NCBI GenBank assembly: GCA_964034945.1 | Contig: OZ035960.1 | Coordinates: forward strand, 15,533,403-15,597,402 | Length of the DNA stretch: 64,000 nucleotides | Reading direction: 5' to 3' | Source: Chrysopilus asiliformis | Taxonomy: Eukaryota > Arthropoda > Insecta > Diptera > Rhagionidae | Shown: positions 24,501-38,407 of the stretch, piece by piece | Position numbering within the stretch: position 1 is the stretch's first letter | How the letters are laid out: every line of letters begins with the position of its first letter | Program-made: the position numbers and the translations under genes | The notes under the pieces: model-generated | Databases searched by the model: none | Seen by the model: only the letters and a program-made list of their open reading frames with translations | Told to the model about the DNA's origin: nothing

Positions 24501-26086
24501 ACGCAAAAATTGTTTTTATAGGACCTTCACGAATTTTTTTGAAGATGAAACCTCTCTTTTTCGTACCTGAAAATTATTATTTTTAACATAATTTGTTAGA
24601 ATTTTCCCACCCATTTTTAATTGATAGGTTACATGGTATACAGGTTCTATACTCGTTCTACTAATAGCCGTGAAAATTGATTTTATATGATGTTCATTTA
24701 TTTACTTAATTATTTGAGAGTAAAAAATAGTAGACATTTTTGTGTTAAACTACGTAGTGGAGACATTAAAAAACCAGAAACACTCTACTGAAAAAAAATC
24801 TCGAAAATAACTAAAATTAAAAAGAAACAAACCTGTTCTAAAATTTCTTGACTCGTTAGCGAGGACGTACACGAAGCAACTTTCAGTCTTCAGCATGCCT
24901 CAGCCTCACCAAATTGTAGGAAAGAAACGAGTGTGGCAAGAGGAGAAAAGTCGCCACTCGAAAAGTGTTCTTCACGTCTTCTTTTGTAGGAAAGAAACGA
25001 GTAAATAACAAATTATCAGTCCTTATTCTTCTATTGTTGGCAGTTTCTATTTTGGCAATTGATGTTGCCTCTTTGCTAGCTAGTAAGGGAATGAGCTGGA
25101 AATACAACACATATATGAGAACCACACACACATGAGCGATCGCTTGTTGTACACAAGTTTTTGCTATTAAAAAGTGAAGAAGCGTGTACGTCGGAAAGGC
25201 ATTTTGAGGAATAACAGTCGCCGTGACGAGAAGAAGCGTGTACCTTCACACTTACACAGGTGGGAACACCTAAACATACTTTCTCTCACGCCTGTGTAAT
25301 CACTCAACGGGTTTTAAAGTTTGTAATGTTTCTTTTTAGGTTTAGTTTTTCGAGTTTGGTTTTTTTTTTTGATTTTTTAATATACTCGTATACCTATATT
25401 TTTATTTCAAACTTTTTTGTTACTTTTTTACTCCAAAAAAAATTTTCTAATTCTCCCTACATGATACGAATCCCCTCTCCTGCTATCTCGCAGACTGCTA
25501 AATGGATTTTGGTAAGGGTTTTAATGTTGGACAGGTTTTCTATCAAGGAACACTTCCGCCCACTCAAACCACTTCCTGCGGCTTTATACGACGGGATTCG
25601 CCGCACTGATTTCGAGGAAATCGCAAACAACTTTTTCATTTATTGGGGCGAGGGGAAATAATTAGTCCAACTTTGTAACATTATATATATAGTGACCATG
25701 GAGAAGACGAAACATTGGAAGACTCACATGATATGCATTTAATTAATTCAATGTAGACGAAGAAGCGCCTGGCTTCCGTAATTTTATTTTTGTTTTTAAA
25801 TCACAATTTATACAGGAACACTCGATATGAGGAGATGAAATATTAGAGGTATTACATGGCATGCATTAATATTATTCAATTTTGTCAAAAAGGCGACTGG
25901 CTTCAGCAATTTGGAAATTTTTTAAGATTTGTATAGCTATTGACACGAAGCCAACACGAATCTAATGGCAACCCGTCTATAAAAATCCATCAAGTAGTTT
26001 AGACTGCAGGAGGTTAGAAAGAAAATGACAAACATACACCCTACAAAAGAGTCATATTAATCGGCCTGGCAGAATTTCATAACTAA

Positions 26087-26756
26087 GGTCCAGTTTACAC
26101 TTGAGATTTTTTCTTGAATTGCTGTACGAATTTTATTCAGAATTGATTCCGTGAATTTGATTCATCTATCGCAGAATAAATTCACTGAGCAAAAGTTGTC
26201 GAAATTTGAATTTAAGGTTCCGCTCCACATGAGAGTAAATACGCGAGTAACTCTCAAAAACTCTCGAGAGTTATTTGCAGGAGGTTGTCCATTTGAGAGT
26301 TAATTTCGGCGATTTTTCTCTTCTCAAGACCAATATCTTGATTTTTTTGACATCTTGCTTTAGCGAGTTCTCGAGACCTACTAGCGAAATTCAAACGCCG
26401 TTCGTATCTGGCGAGCTACTTCCCGAGAGTTCAGTGGGTGCGTGTCGACTAGAGAGTAGAATCACTTTTGACAGCTCGCAGAAACTAGCTCGCGAGTTCT
26501 TGCGAATTTCTGTGAGCGACTCTCAGAGACGTGTCCATTTGCAAGTAGCTGCTATCGAGAGGTTCTCGCCGGTATTTACTCTCATGTGGAGCGGCACCTT
26601 TATGTATAAAAAAATTTTGTGTTAAAAAAAATCCAGTTAAAAAAATTTTAAGACTAAATTTCAGACCTTTGTGTCGTAATGCAAACGGTTGTGAAACGTG
26701 AATTTAGTGTCGCCGAATAAAATTCGTGGAAACAAATGTTAGATGCAAACAGCGCC
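26087..26756. mobile_element. Harbinger-type MITE D (TAA duplication), hosting MITE B copy 2
   Basis: The outer element is flanked by TAA at 26084-26086 and 26757-26759. The ends are GGTCCAGTTTACACTTGAGA and, inverted, GGCGCTGTTTGCATCTAACA. Further in, both sides share acgaattttattc. MITE B copy 2 (26215-26599 with its own TTA duplication) lies inside. A diverged, incomplete copy of D is at about 49690-49842. No protein. Confidence 0.72.
26215..26599. mobile_element. Harbinger-type MITE B, copy 2 (TTA duplication), nested
   Basis: A 385-bp element lies between TTA at 26212-26214 and TTA at 26600-26602. The ends are AGGTTCCGCTCCACATGAGA and, inverted, AGGTGCCGCTCCACATGAGA, continuing GTAAATAC, almost 30 bp of inverted repeat. 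It is inverted with respect to the copy at 13690-13971 and about 100 bp longer in the interior. The open frame inside it is chance. Confidence 0.9.
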
Positions 26757-27699
26757 TAAGGATGTGTGAAAACCCTTTTTATATGAAAAAGATTCGCAAA
26801 TAAATTCATATTTATCAATAAACATTATCCCGTCCCTAAGAAGAGTATAAAGTAAAAATTCTACAAATCTATATAACCAAAGTCAAAATATGTATTCTAA
26901 ACTAATTTATAAAACAAGAATCTCCTGAAATTACATACCTCTAAATACAAAAAATGGTGTGGATAAAACAGTCATACATTTTAAATTGGAAACCTCTCAT
27001 CGTTATTATCTTTTGCTGGTAATATAGTGTGTCTGTTACTTTCTTTTTATATTAAATGTCCTTCGAGCTTATCTGGAAGCTAATATGGCGAATGTACCTC
27101 ATCTCTATATAAACTACGTCAAAAGGTATACTTCCATACATATGCATTATATGGGATTATGAATTATTAACTGGCATTCAATGAACCTAGCGTAAATATA
27201 AAAATCATGTATGCCAACATATCCATTTCAGTCTTGTTATCTTTCCTTCTTTCGCTACTGATTCGCGTTTTTCCTCGTCTATTTCGAAGTAATCCTTTTT
27301 CAAGCCAAATCCATAAAGCGACATCGTTTCAACACCAAAGAAATTTGTATAAAGCGCAATTCTGCCAAGATTGTATTCAGGAAATTGTATTTCTGGAATA
27401 TGCTGCTTACCATATGAAGTTACCTAACAATTCTGTCTTGAATGTGATACCTTGTCTACATATATTTTTATCTACTCGTCCTTAACTAAACAAAAATCTA
27501 TATTCACAGTAATCTATATTCAGATAGTTTCTAATACCATCTAAGAATATCTCTTTCATACAAAATACAATTTTGCATTGTGCAATCATGTTCAATGTCT
27601 GCCAATGTTAGCCACCTAATTTATGGTTGATTTTCAAAATGTAAGCAAAATTATAACGAAATTGGTAATACTATCTAAAGTTGTCTTGTCTTGTTTCAG

Positions 27700-27830
27700 A
27701 TCCTCCACTGGTGACCCTCCGTCTCGGTTCGACATTATCTCCAGATGATATCAAGGAAGGCGACGACGTGTACTTTGAGTGTCACGTTCAATCCAATCCG
27801 CAATGGAGGAAGTTGTTGTGGCTGCATAAC
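27700..27830 (+). CDS. Side-family exon 4: first half of Ig4
   Basis: With the T carried over, the exon encodes YPPLVTLRLGSTLSPDDIKE... to ...KLLWLHN, about 44 residues. The stretch PDDIKEGDDVYFECHVQSNP is a strong Sidestep-family signature and holds the first Ig4 cysteine; the tryptophan is in LLWLHN. The acceptor is cttgtttcag and the donor AAC|gtaagt, entered in phase 1 and left in phase 0. This is the exon that most clearly fixes the family. Confidence 0.95.
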
Positions 27831-30800
27831 GTAAGTATTTTGCACCCGCAAAGTATTTTGCTTGCAGAATTTTCAATTTCAAATCCAGCAATACTCCTTT
27901 ATATGAAAATATATGGGGAAATTTGCTACACACATTTTAAGCAGTGAACTTTAGAAAAAAACCATATATTACATAAAACGTACAAATTTTTTTAAGTTAC
28001 GAAATGTAGATTTGTTTTAGATTCTACACTAAAAATTAATTAAATAAAATATTGTACTTTTTTAAAAACTGCAAAAACAACACAGTATTTTTTATTTTTA
28101 GTTTTTTTTTTAATTACAATTTTTTTTAGTCTACTCAAGAAGTCATTCGAGTTGTATAACAATTGCAAAACTTGTAATCCTTATATTTTCCCCTTAATAA
28201 ATTAGTCCTTTAAATGAGTTGACTAGTTAATTGCATATCTAATAACATTTATCATAGGAAATGACAACCTTAAAGGTGCTTCAATTGAATGAAACCTAAA
28301 TCATTATGTCCAAACTGTCATTTCTTTATTGTTTCAACTTGAAGAGAACTTATGGAGTACAAGTATAATTCAACTGCACGTTCATTAAAACACCCTAAAT
28401 GTCTAATTTTTCTTTTTCTTTATTTGATCCGAGCTATTTGCCTGCAAACACAAACACAACGCAACACAGGTTACGAAAAAAAAGGAGAAAAAAATACCAT
28501 TTCTTGAAGCATTCAACGTAATACGCAAAACTTACCCAAAAAAGTCCTGAGTCACTTTCAGCAATTAATTCTGCGAAAATCCGAAAATATACACACCCAG
28601 AAGGCAAGTTCCTTTCACAAATAATCCAGCGATCTACTAAACTCTGCACTAAATTATTCCGTCTTCACACGGGCCAAGAACTCAGGACACATTTTCGTAA
28701 AGCAAATATAAAACACGAGTTCAAATAGCAGGAAATGGACAGAAATCGCAGGACACAAGCCTAGGAAATAACGACAGTGGCAAGGATACAAGGATTCGTA
28801 CTAGTTCGAATGGCAACCGGGACGAATATATACTGTATACAAGGGAAAGAAGGATGATCGCGCCTTGAGGATAGGCAAACAAACCCGCAGGCCGATGGGA
28901 GTTTTTATCGTTGATTCAAACTCCTCTATATACGAAAATCGCCTACAGCGGAAAGAAGGCATAAAGCTGAGAAAAGCAGGACCTCGGGGAACAGTAGAAA
29001 CCTAACGGGGCCGTGTAAGAACGTATAGTAGCCCCGAATACGGATTTGGCACTGGGAATTAAGAGGACCGACCGCCAACAACATAAGGGAGGCATTAGCA
29101 GCTGTGGCTTGGAGCGAAGCAGAAACGACAGATCCATTAAAATAAACACATATATCACTTTAAGGATATAAGTGTACAATTATTGCCAATTTTTTGCTGA
29201 GGTTTCCTCCTTGCCGTCATCGAGTACCAGCAACTTTTAGCCGACATTTATGGGGTAGTGGTAAAAGTGCCACGAACACAAAAAATCCAACTTTTGTTCG
29301 TTGTCGTCCTACCACCACCGCCGCCATTAAGAAAAATCTCCCATATGTTGGTTGCCAAGGACTACCCCATCCTCTACCTTTCTAAACATTGACTTTGTTA
29401 GCTGGACAGAAAAAAAAATACTGTGGGCTAGGCAGGGGTGGTATGAGCGCATAACTTTCGTATGTGACGGGATATAACTTTTATGCTCTTGCACATATAG
29501 TTGTATGGAGAAAGAACATGTGTTCTTAATACTCATAAATGGCAGAACTACACCAAAGACGAACGGAATAGGACAACCACCGTATCGCAATCACCCGAGG
29601 CTGAGTAGTAGTACTAAAGAAAACTACCCTAGCCAGAAATAACCAGGAATGGATAAGGGGTATACCATTTTGAGCAATGGTGGTAGCAACAAAGTCCCTA
29701 AGCTTTGTAAAGCTTGCGGAGGATTTGCGGACACAAATCATTAAACTTTTCACTTTTTGTCAGTTTCCGAATTAGCATACATTCCAATGGATCCTTCTTT
29801 CTATAACTGCCACACTATCCGCATATATGTATAAACTTTAGACAGCATAATGACAAAGTGTTTCTACAGAACACATTTAAACCAGTGCATAATCATTGCG
29901 CTTTGTTGTACGCGTTTTGATAATGAGCTGTCTTAAATGATTTCACTTATGGCGACTACGACTACGACTACTGCCCCTCCGCCCCCCCCCCCCCCCCCCC
30001 ATTTTTCTCTTAATTTATTACAGTGGCCTATTTTCTCAGAATTTATCCACTCTAATCCATTGATAAATTTGCTATTTTCTGTCAAAACATTTTATTACAA
30101 TTTAAATCTCGCATTTGCTTGCCAGTATATAAATACTAATGGTTTTTTCAACGTAGTAGTGCAAGTGGAAATGTTATAAAAATTTGCAATAAAAACTAAA
30201 AAATCATGTATCTTCCATTCCTGAAATAACAATCTTTGAACCGGATTAGAGTGGTTCCAGAAAAAAAAGTATCCCGAATCCAAACACCCTTCATGCTTGC
30301 AGAAAACAGCTAAAGAAAGTGGTTTACAGAGGGGAGAGAGGAAAAAAAATCTTGAATGTTTACAACTACAATAGGTAACACTGCATCCAAATCCCTCCCG
30401 AACTGTCGAGTATTGCAAGAAAGGAGATTTGTAGAGAGGCAAGGGAGTAGGTAATAGTGGAATAAAAATTTTCTAGCGGGCTGACATATCTAATACTGAA
30501 CACCGAATCCAAATCCCATTAGCGGTTCAGGAGATAACACGAGAGGGGGTAACAAAGAAGGGAAATTTTGAAAAAAAAACTATATAGCTTGTAATGCACT
30601 TCAAAATATCCTGATCCTAAGGTAAAGTTTCATTAAATTCGATTCAGTAGCTTTTGAGAAATTCAGTAACAAAAAAAAAAACCGACTTTCCTTTATAATA
30701 TTAGAAATTCAGTAAAAAAAAACCGACTTTCCTTTATAATATTTAGCAAATACATTTTTCTCACATTCATGAATTATCGAATATCTTAAAGAATAGATAC

Positions 30801-31783
30801 TAAATTGAACAATAAAACTGAAGGTAAAAAAATTATCAACCCTAACTACATTCAGAAATAGATTTCCAACCCTCGGCTGATATATGACTACAAGTTAATC
30901 TAACCATTGGTACGAGGGGCAGATGGAATTGCTATTAAAACACCAATAAACACTGATCGTAGAAAGGAAAACATAAATTCAACCGACTAGACCGATTGCT
31001 CCACCTTCTCAATGTTATTTTTTTCCCTGCCGAAAGGAAGACTTACCTGACTTATTAGCACCTATGGCTGATAGACTAGTGTACCTACTATATAAGTAAA
31101 ACATATCCTCATTTATAATATAGCATGAATCGATAATACCGTGCAATTGCTTTAATTCTACAGTGGTATCTTTTGCTTACGGATGGGGAATCCTAGAAGT
31201 TTAATTAGGATTGTAAGAAAGTAATTTAAAATTTTCAATATTAGGTACAAGGACTGAGAAAAAGTTAATTAGCAGCACTTTGATTATTTTGATAAATCAT
31301 AACGCTATCGTACCACTTTTCCTCTCTCTTTGATATCAACTTAAATACGAAATACTTGTTGGGATAAATATGTCCCCTTTAATTCATACAAGTGACAAGT
31401 ATAGTAAATCGATATGAAATTTTCACATTCTTCAGGGGTTTCTCATTTAAGTATCGTATTGCACTTACTTTGCTATGAGTACCTCTTGTAAAATTTTCAG
31501 ACTGCAATCGAGGGCACTTGATGATTGCTTTTTATCTACAAGGGGAGTATTTTATTACACCTATTGACATTATTTTACAATTTCACAGACACATTATTCC
31601 ATCATATAACAATCAACCCTTTTTTTAAGAGCATGCAAACATAAGTGTATGCTAATTCATTATGATTAGCGCTCTTAATTAATTTTATGGCCATAAAAGC
31701 GGCCTATATAAACTTAAAAATATCTTATGTTTTATAGGATTTATTTAAAAAAAAACTATATGTATATATATTGATCTTTTCAG
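27831..31783 (+). other. Intron between the two Ig4 exons
   Basis: A 3.95 kb intron. It has a run of 19 C at 29982-30000. A 46-base tandem duplication (gaaattcagtaa..aaaccgactttcctttataatatt, about 30657-30745) sits at what looks like the tail of a dispersed repeat. 28700-29760 is noticeably less AT-rich than its surroundings but holds no recognisable gene or element ends. The rest shows nothing. The acceptor ttgatcttttcag is strong. Confidence 0.75.
29982..30000. repeat. Run of 19 C
   Basis: Nineteen consecutive C follow cctccg. The length is likely unstable in the genome or in the assembly. Confidence 0.95.
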
Positions 31784-31943
31784 GGTGTTCATTTAGAGCA
31801 TAATACTTCCGCCCGCGTAATTCGGTCGAATCAGAGTTTGGTATTGCAGAAGATCACAAAATTCTTTGCTGGAAATTATGCTTGCAGTGCGATTAACGAT
31901 GAAGGAGAGACGGTCAGCAATCATTTGCCTTTAAGGATCAAAT
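31784..31943 (+). CDS. Side-family exon 5: second half of Ig4
   Basis: The exon encodes GVHLEHNTSARVIRSNQSLV... to ...SNHLPLRIK, 53 residues plus one base. It has the second Ig4 cysteine in the F-strand motif GNYACSAINDEGET and two N-glycosylation-type sites (NTS, NQS). The acceptor is ttttcag and the donor T|gtaaga. Phase 0 in, phase 1 out. It joins the exon at 46752 across 14.8 kb. Confidence 0.95.
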
Positions 31944-32556
31944 GTAAGATTTGTATTTTATGTACCTAATTATCGAATATCTAAATTGTAGATAGCAAAT
32001 ATTAATATAATTTAAAATCTTGTTACAATAATTCATCGAAGCATAAAATGGAAATTATCCGATCCGTATTTATAAATAGAAACGTTTCCATATCAAACGA
32101 ATTAATCTCGATGGTGATTTTGTGCTTTTTATATAACATCATAAGTAGTAGATATACTGATATCTACTGTAAAATATAGCGAAACATTTTTGTAGTGTAT
32201 TCCAATTGAGATTATTTTGTTAGCATTAATTTATAAATAAATCAAAATCCGTCCAACAGTCAAAGTTAATTGCTAATCTAAAATGTTCCACAATTTTTGC
32301 TAGTTATGCTTTGATTTTTGCAATTACACACATCGTACAAATGAAATGAAATATTTCATCAGCCCATATTACCGATAGCTGTTTATTGTTGCGTGCAGGT
32401 TAATATGATTCTCATAATTCGCTATGATGCGATTTATCTATAAATAGATACCAATACTCGTATGTATATATATAGATGTATATACAAATTCATGTTAGCC
32501 GTCTTCCACTTATATATCCCAGCAAACCAGCATTTTTTTAAAAAAATATTGCTTAA

Positions 32557-32780
32557 CACGTTGACTGCCAGACCAATTTTGCAAAAATGTAGGGGAGATG
32601 CCAATACATGTAGACGTATGTAGAATGTACGTATGCATGAATGTATGTATGTATGCATGTAGATTGTAGACCCAGCTACCTTGGCTGCTCATGAATCATA
32701 GTGCCAATTTTCACTGGCTATCAAAAATGATAGTCATGGCTCACTGGCTATCAAAAATGATAGCCATGGCAGTCAATGTG
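32557..32780. mobile_element. piggyBac-type MITE, second family (TTAA duplication)
   Basis: A 224-bp element lies between TTAA at 32553-32556 and 32781-32784. The ends are CACGTTGACTGCCA and, inverted, CACATTGACTGCCA. Near the right end a 31-base unit (ctcactggctatcaaaaatg) is repeated in tandem. TTAA duplication and this terminus fit piggyBac-like elements. No coding capacity. Confidence 0.82.
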
Positions 32781-35700
32781 TTAAAGACGCTGTTTCTTAA
32801 CTCATTTGTGTCACACGCATATAGGAGGCTATGAGAGCAAGAGTGGACCAACCCTCATGTCGAAATCGTGAGTTTTTTTGTGTTTGAATCACTATTGCGA
32901 GTGAGTTTTTAGATAAAATTGTTTGGATGCACAAAAGAACATTTCAGCATTGAGTAATAAAGTCCACAGAATGTTTTTTTTTCTAAAAATTTACAGTCAA
33001 TAATAGTACAAAAGTGGAAAAGCTTCAAAAACTCGATTATGTGGCTTGGTCCACTTTTGCTCTCATCGTCTCATATAATACGCGTGTTTTTCCTGGCCAC
33101 TATCACCAACGCGTATATTTACGCACTAGCTAAGATTTCATATTTTGAGTTCCATGTTTTCCTGGTAGATTAGGGCGATGAATTGCTTTCCATATATTTA
33201 AAATAAAGTCCGTCTGCCATGGAAGCCACGCAGTGGTGTCCCCAAAGTTTTTTTTTTTTTCAAAATTTCAAAATGCTATAAAATTTTTGTTTTTGAACTG
33301 TTTTTACATCCGTAAATGTCAAAATACGAGTGTGGGAAAATTCTTTCGGCTCCAGGAGGGGCGAATCCCCTACTTGAAAAATACAAATACGACACTGGAA
33401 AAACAAAAAATCGCTTAAATGCAGTTTTTCGCATTTTGGAGCTCTAAAACGTATTTTGACCCACTTTTGTACTTCAAAAAAGTGCCCCCAACCCTTTCCC
33501 TCTGAACCGCATTTTTTTTCAATCCAGGACTCATTAAATGTACTTTTAAATACTATGCAACACGTTTTATGATATCTTCGAATGTTTTTATTCCCGTAGA
33601 AAAATGAAGTCCCAATTTTATTTTGTGAAGTGCCAATGATGTAATTTTTCCACTACCGTTTTTACTTAGTTGTGCGCTAACGTTTGATAATTCCAAGTTT
33701 TCTTATGGCAAAATCAACCGACTTTAAGTTCAAACTATGAAAGTAGCATCTTTTTCGAAATAATGTCTGTTGGGATTACACGATAGCTCAAACCAAAATG
33801 AGTACACAGTCGGCAATATGTATGACGATAAGTAGGTTAAAAAAAAGGTGGCCCACGTATATATTTGATTCGCCAACTCCCTAAAAGCGTAAAATGATCA
33901 ATAAAATCTTCAATGTATGCGGTTGTTTGTCCAAAGGTATTGGTTTTTATGAGATCCAAATAAAAACAAATTTTGTGCTAAGGATGAGTGATTTGAAAAA
34001 GTGCCTAGTCCAGAAGTGAAATTTGTACCTATATATATTACCAATGTAGGTTTTATCACAAGGGCAATCCAAATGTATCCCTCCTTATACCTAAAACACC
34101 GAATTTCCAACCCCACTCAATGCCAGCATATGTTTGCATCATGAAGGACGTTATCGCCCGCGGCCTCGTGATGGGATAAAAATGACCCAAATTATCTGCA
34201 AAATTGTGATTGTTGGCTGATATTTTTCATCTTTTTCCTGCTCTTTGTCGGGTACTGTTTGTCCCTACTTTTGGTCCCATATACACATATAAAATCTACT
34301 GTATATCAAGAGTTTGCTTTGTGGCGTCCATTATCGTCATTTTTTTTCATAGTTGTTTTTTTGTTCTCGACGCTTCTACGAAATGGACATTTTACCTCAT
34401 GTTAACCACAGACGTTTTTCACACACTATGGAAACCGGAAAAATTGGTCCTATCTTATTCCGAATCTGGCATTCCTCATTCACATTTCCATCTGTGAACT
34501 GTTTTCGGAACCATTTTCAGTCACAGGCATCCACAAAACAAATTTATTCAATATAATGTGGTTTTTACGCTGTTGGCTTTATGAACTAAATTCAAACGTA
34601 AAATATATCTTCAACAACACCACCAAAAACAAGACTTTAGCATAAATTATTTTGCTGTGAATTTTCATTTGTTTTCGAATATTTCGGCTTTAAATAGTAA
34701 ATAGAAGTTGTTCTATGTCGGCAATATTTACATGTTTTAACATTTTTTTTCCTCTAATCAGTTTTTCAACTTTTTTTCTTCTAAACACAATTATTATTTC
34801 TTTGATAGGATCGAAATTATGTCCATTAACCGAAACAGTGTTCATAAATTTTCAAACCAAGGTTCCACTGTAGTAAAAAAAATGCTTATAGGATTTCAAT
34901 ATTGGACTAGAATTCAATATTAGAATCTTCTGATTTTTCATGGGCGCATCGTTGTCAGGTCAGAGTTTTTTTTTAATATGTTTAAGAAATACAGAAAAAT
35001 ATACAAAAATGTCCTTTTTTACAACTTTATGTTAGACTTACAGGCCTTCGGTGATTAAATTAACTATGCAGCGTTATTAAATCAACTAAATGCCAATCGT
35101 TGGAATTTTTTTTTAGAAATCACGGAAATTGTACAGATTTGTGATACATTGATCACGAAAATGTTAAATAATGATGCCATGTTTCATACCCCCGTTAGCG
35201 CGCTAGTTCGCACATTATGTCGGTTAAAACCATGAATCATAAATGATTCTATGGTTAAACATGAACAGTATTATCGCTCGGATTGACTGACCAAATTTTT
35301 GCTTTCCTTCATTATTATTATCGGGTTTGGTCGTACCCACCACAGTTTGTACTGCACCGCCCGCCCCCTCCCATACCACTCCCCTCCTCCACGCACCACC
35401 CCTCCCAAATCACTCCCCTCCTCCTCAAACTATCGATTTCCGAGTAATTTGTATATGATATTTGGATGGTTTGATGTATTTTGCTTACCCATCAACCCCA
35501 CACAACCCTGTCCCTTCCACTCAATTAATTACGAAGTTGACAATGAACGTGATCATTTTTTACTAAGTTGACAATGAACGTGCTTTTTTTGGAAGTTAAA
35601 AATTAACATGACCGCTAATTAGCGATCATTTAATTATGCAAAATAGTTTAATTAAACAATCAAAACTTCTTATCCACGAAAATGTATTTTTGGTTGAGCT

Positions 35701-38407
35701 AAACACGAACGAATTTGACGCAAAATCAACTAAGATTTGAAGTTGATTTTACCAATGAATTTATCTCCGTGTAAAGATATATGAAAATTCTTTCTTTTTT
35801 AAATTTAACATAAAATCTCGTTTGGTCTAAAGAAAAAGTGAGAAAAAAATATGAAAATTATATTACTTATATGAGTAGAGCTTTCATGTCCATTTAAACA
35901 ATGCTTCATTTGAAATAATAGTAAAAAAACTATTCGGCTTTAGCAGACTTCGGCTCAACATTTTACAATTATCCTAAATCTTTATTAAGAATTTCGCACA
36001 CACAATGTAAAGTCATAAATTTGGGAATTTATGCCAGAGTCATGCATACATTTATGTCCACCTATATTCTAATATCCAACCATCTTATATATATATATTT
36101 ACGTGTATGTTAACATTTCTTATTGCTGTTTGCTATACACAGTATGAATTTCAATATATTATGTAATATATATGGGTGCATAGGAGTTTTTATCTCCATA
36201 TAAAAGTGCATTACTTTGCACCATTCAAGCGTTTCAGCGATAAATCTACATAACCTCCTCTGTCCCCACATGTTATTCAACAAAAGTTTTCCACATACCT
36301 TTTCCTGTATATTTGTCCCCGTAAATGCAAAATTCATTCTTGCAAAAAACATCAGCAGATACTATGCTTTTCGTACTGGTACTATACTTATGCTCTATAT
36401 AAATTTGTGTTTGTTCCAAAAATAAATATAAAAAAAAACTACATATCAGGCTCTAAACAGTGGAAATAGTAGGTACGTGAATACTGGAAGAAATACTGGC
36501 ATGCATCCATTCACAGATGTGGCACACATACACTATGAAATACGGTGCATTCTAACTTGATGGAAAAACCTCAAAAACTAGTTATAGGCTTCATCTGTCC
36601 CATCCCCAGTTCCCGCCAGTTTCCAATCTTTCATTTGCCTGCATGAAAAATATCCGAAATTTTATATGCACCTCCACCGGTTTTACTCAGAATTTCACAC
36701 TACAAGAACAACGTTGAGAAAACCATAAGTATGGCAAACAAGTACAATTACAAGAATATATTCTTCATATAAAATATTGCATCAGAAACACCCATCCACA
36801 GAAAGAAAATTAAAAACGATGAATCGGGGAAAAAAGAAAATCTTTACATCGCATATTGTGATGGTTTTGTTTCGAAACAATGAATGGTATTTGCATTCAA
36901 AAAGTGTGAAAGGACATTCGTAACCAACTTTTTTGATGCAAAAAAAAAACATGCAAACTTATTTCAGTTGTTTTTTCTCTTTATGCGGAATCATTTATAA
37001 ATAAAACTGTTTTTTTTCTGCGGATATATGTAATGCAACAATTTTATAGGGGATGAAAGGTGCCAGATCTAAATTGGAAAATTAAAGTGTAAATCCTTTC
37101 TTTTTAACCGACTTCCAAAAAGGAAAAGGTTCTCAATTCCACCTGAATCTATATTTTTCAATATCATCAGGTAGATCACTTCTTAAAAGGGGAGGGGGGA
37201 GTAAAATAGCGGAAAAAATCGATGCACAGGAAAAAAAAATGCAGGAAAAATTCGACAAGAAAAAACAAAAAATCGGATACGCTTCGAGGCAGAATTCAAA
37301 ACGTCCCCCAGCCGACATCGCTTAAATCCTTATTCCATGTGGGTGGAAAAACCAGAGACTGCCTTACAAATTCATTTAATTTTCACTACTATAAATCTCT
37401 ATTGTTGTTGCTTAGTGTTGTGCAGCGAATTCCTTCACGAATGGAATTCCTGAAAACACAAGAATGAAATTCAGATTGGCGCTCAATGGAACATGATTTT
37501 CAGGAACGGGGATGAGAAAACGGTAAATAAAATGTGCTGGCACTTGGAAATACTACAGAAATGCACTGGAAAAATGGATTTCAGGGAATTTCAGTGGTAA
37601 TCATGGATTTTCCCAGAACAAGATCTAATTGATCCAATGGAAACTTTTATTAGGTATTAAAACCTAACAATTTATTATGCAGTCACATGGGAAACTGATT
37701 TATTATTTAATTCACAAAAACAGAGAAAAATGTTGGGTTGTTTCATTTTAAAATGTCTTTTAATTGTCAATTAGGAAGAAATAAAGGAAATTATGGTAGT
37801 TTGAAAATATTTTCTAGTAAATTCGTTTAAACGATAAGCTCACTGTTTTGTGTTAAATGAAAAATTTTACTTTTTTAAATGTTTTAGAATATAATTGTAA
37901 CTTTGTCTATATGTTTATTCCGGCGTCACACGAAACTGACTTTATACTCAGTAGAATTACTTGCATAATAAAACACTAGCTATCATGTTTTGAGTACCGC
38001 ATCCCGCTCTTCAGATACCCCTCCCCTGATAGTTTTTGAACCGGAATGTATTTCATCTATTATCTCGCAGATAGGTATCCGCCTTCAAAAAAAAATGCTT
38101 TTTCCTTAAAAAAAAGCCTTAAAAAAACTCTTAAATCGTTGAGGAAATCACTTACTTAGATTAACCTAGCCCGTTCCCTGTAACAACTTTCCTACTATCT
38201 CCATAACCGCAAAAGCGATTTTTATCAGGCTTTTACCAATAGGTGGGTAGCTTTAACGAGAAGACCGAAGAGAATGGAGTGACCGCTGGTCAGCGGAGAC
38301 GGTGAACCTGTAACAATGAAAAATACTTCTTCTTGCCTATTCTCCGGGAAAATAAAGATATTACAAGTCACTGCTCACGAATCTAATGTTAGAATTTCCA
38401 AATTAAA

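Larger units (their letters stand above)
7332..27699 (+). other. 20.4 kb intron between Ig3 and Ig4
   Basis: No supported exon or gene. It contains three Harbinger-type MITEs plus an outer one hosting another, a mariner derivative, a hAT-like composite, two Helentron-like copies, hAT end fragments near 10066-10400 and degraded repeats, all listed separately. Stretches where nothing is recognised include about 9070-10050, 10900-13480, 14100-15480, 16430-20100 and 21600-26080. In 24840-25260 the phrases ttgtaggaaagaaacgagt and gaagaagcgtgtac each occur twice. A lone pogo-like end (gagatttcactgta) is at about 11965. The small open reading frames show no codon or family signal. Confidence 0.7.

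Noticed and set aside
25260..25661. 133-codon open frame on the + strand
   Set aside because: Low-complexity F/S-rich start, no splice context, no family resemblance; chance frame in an intron.
26275..26625. 116-codon frame
   Set aside because: Runs through MITE B copy 2 and past its end; chance frame over GC-rich repeat.
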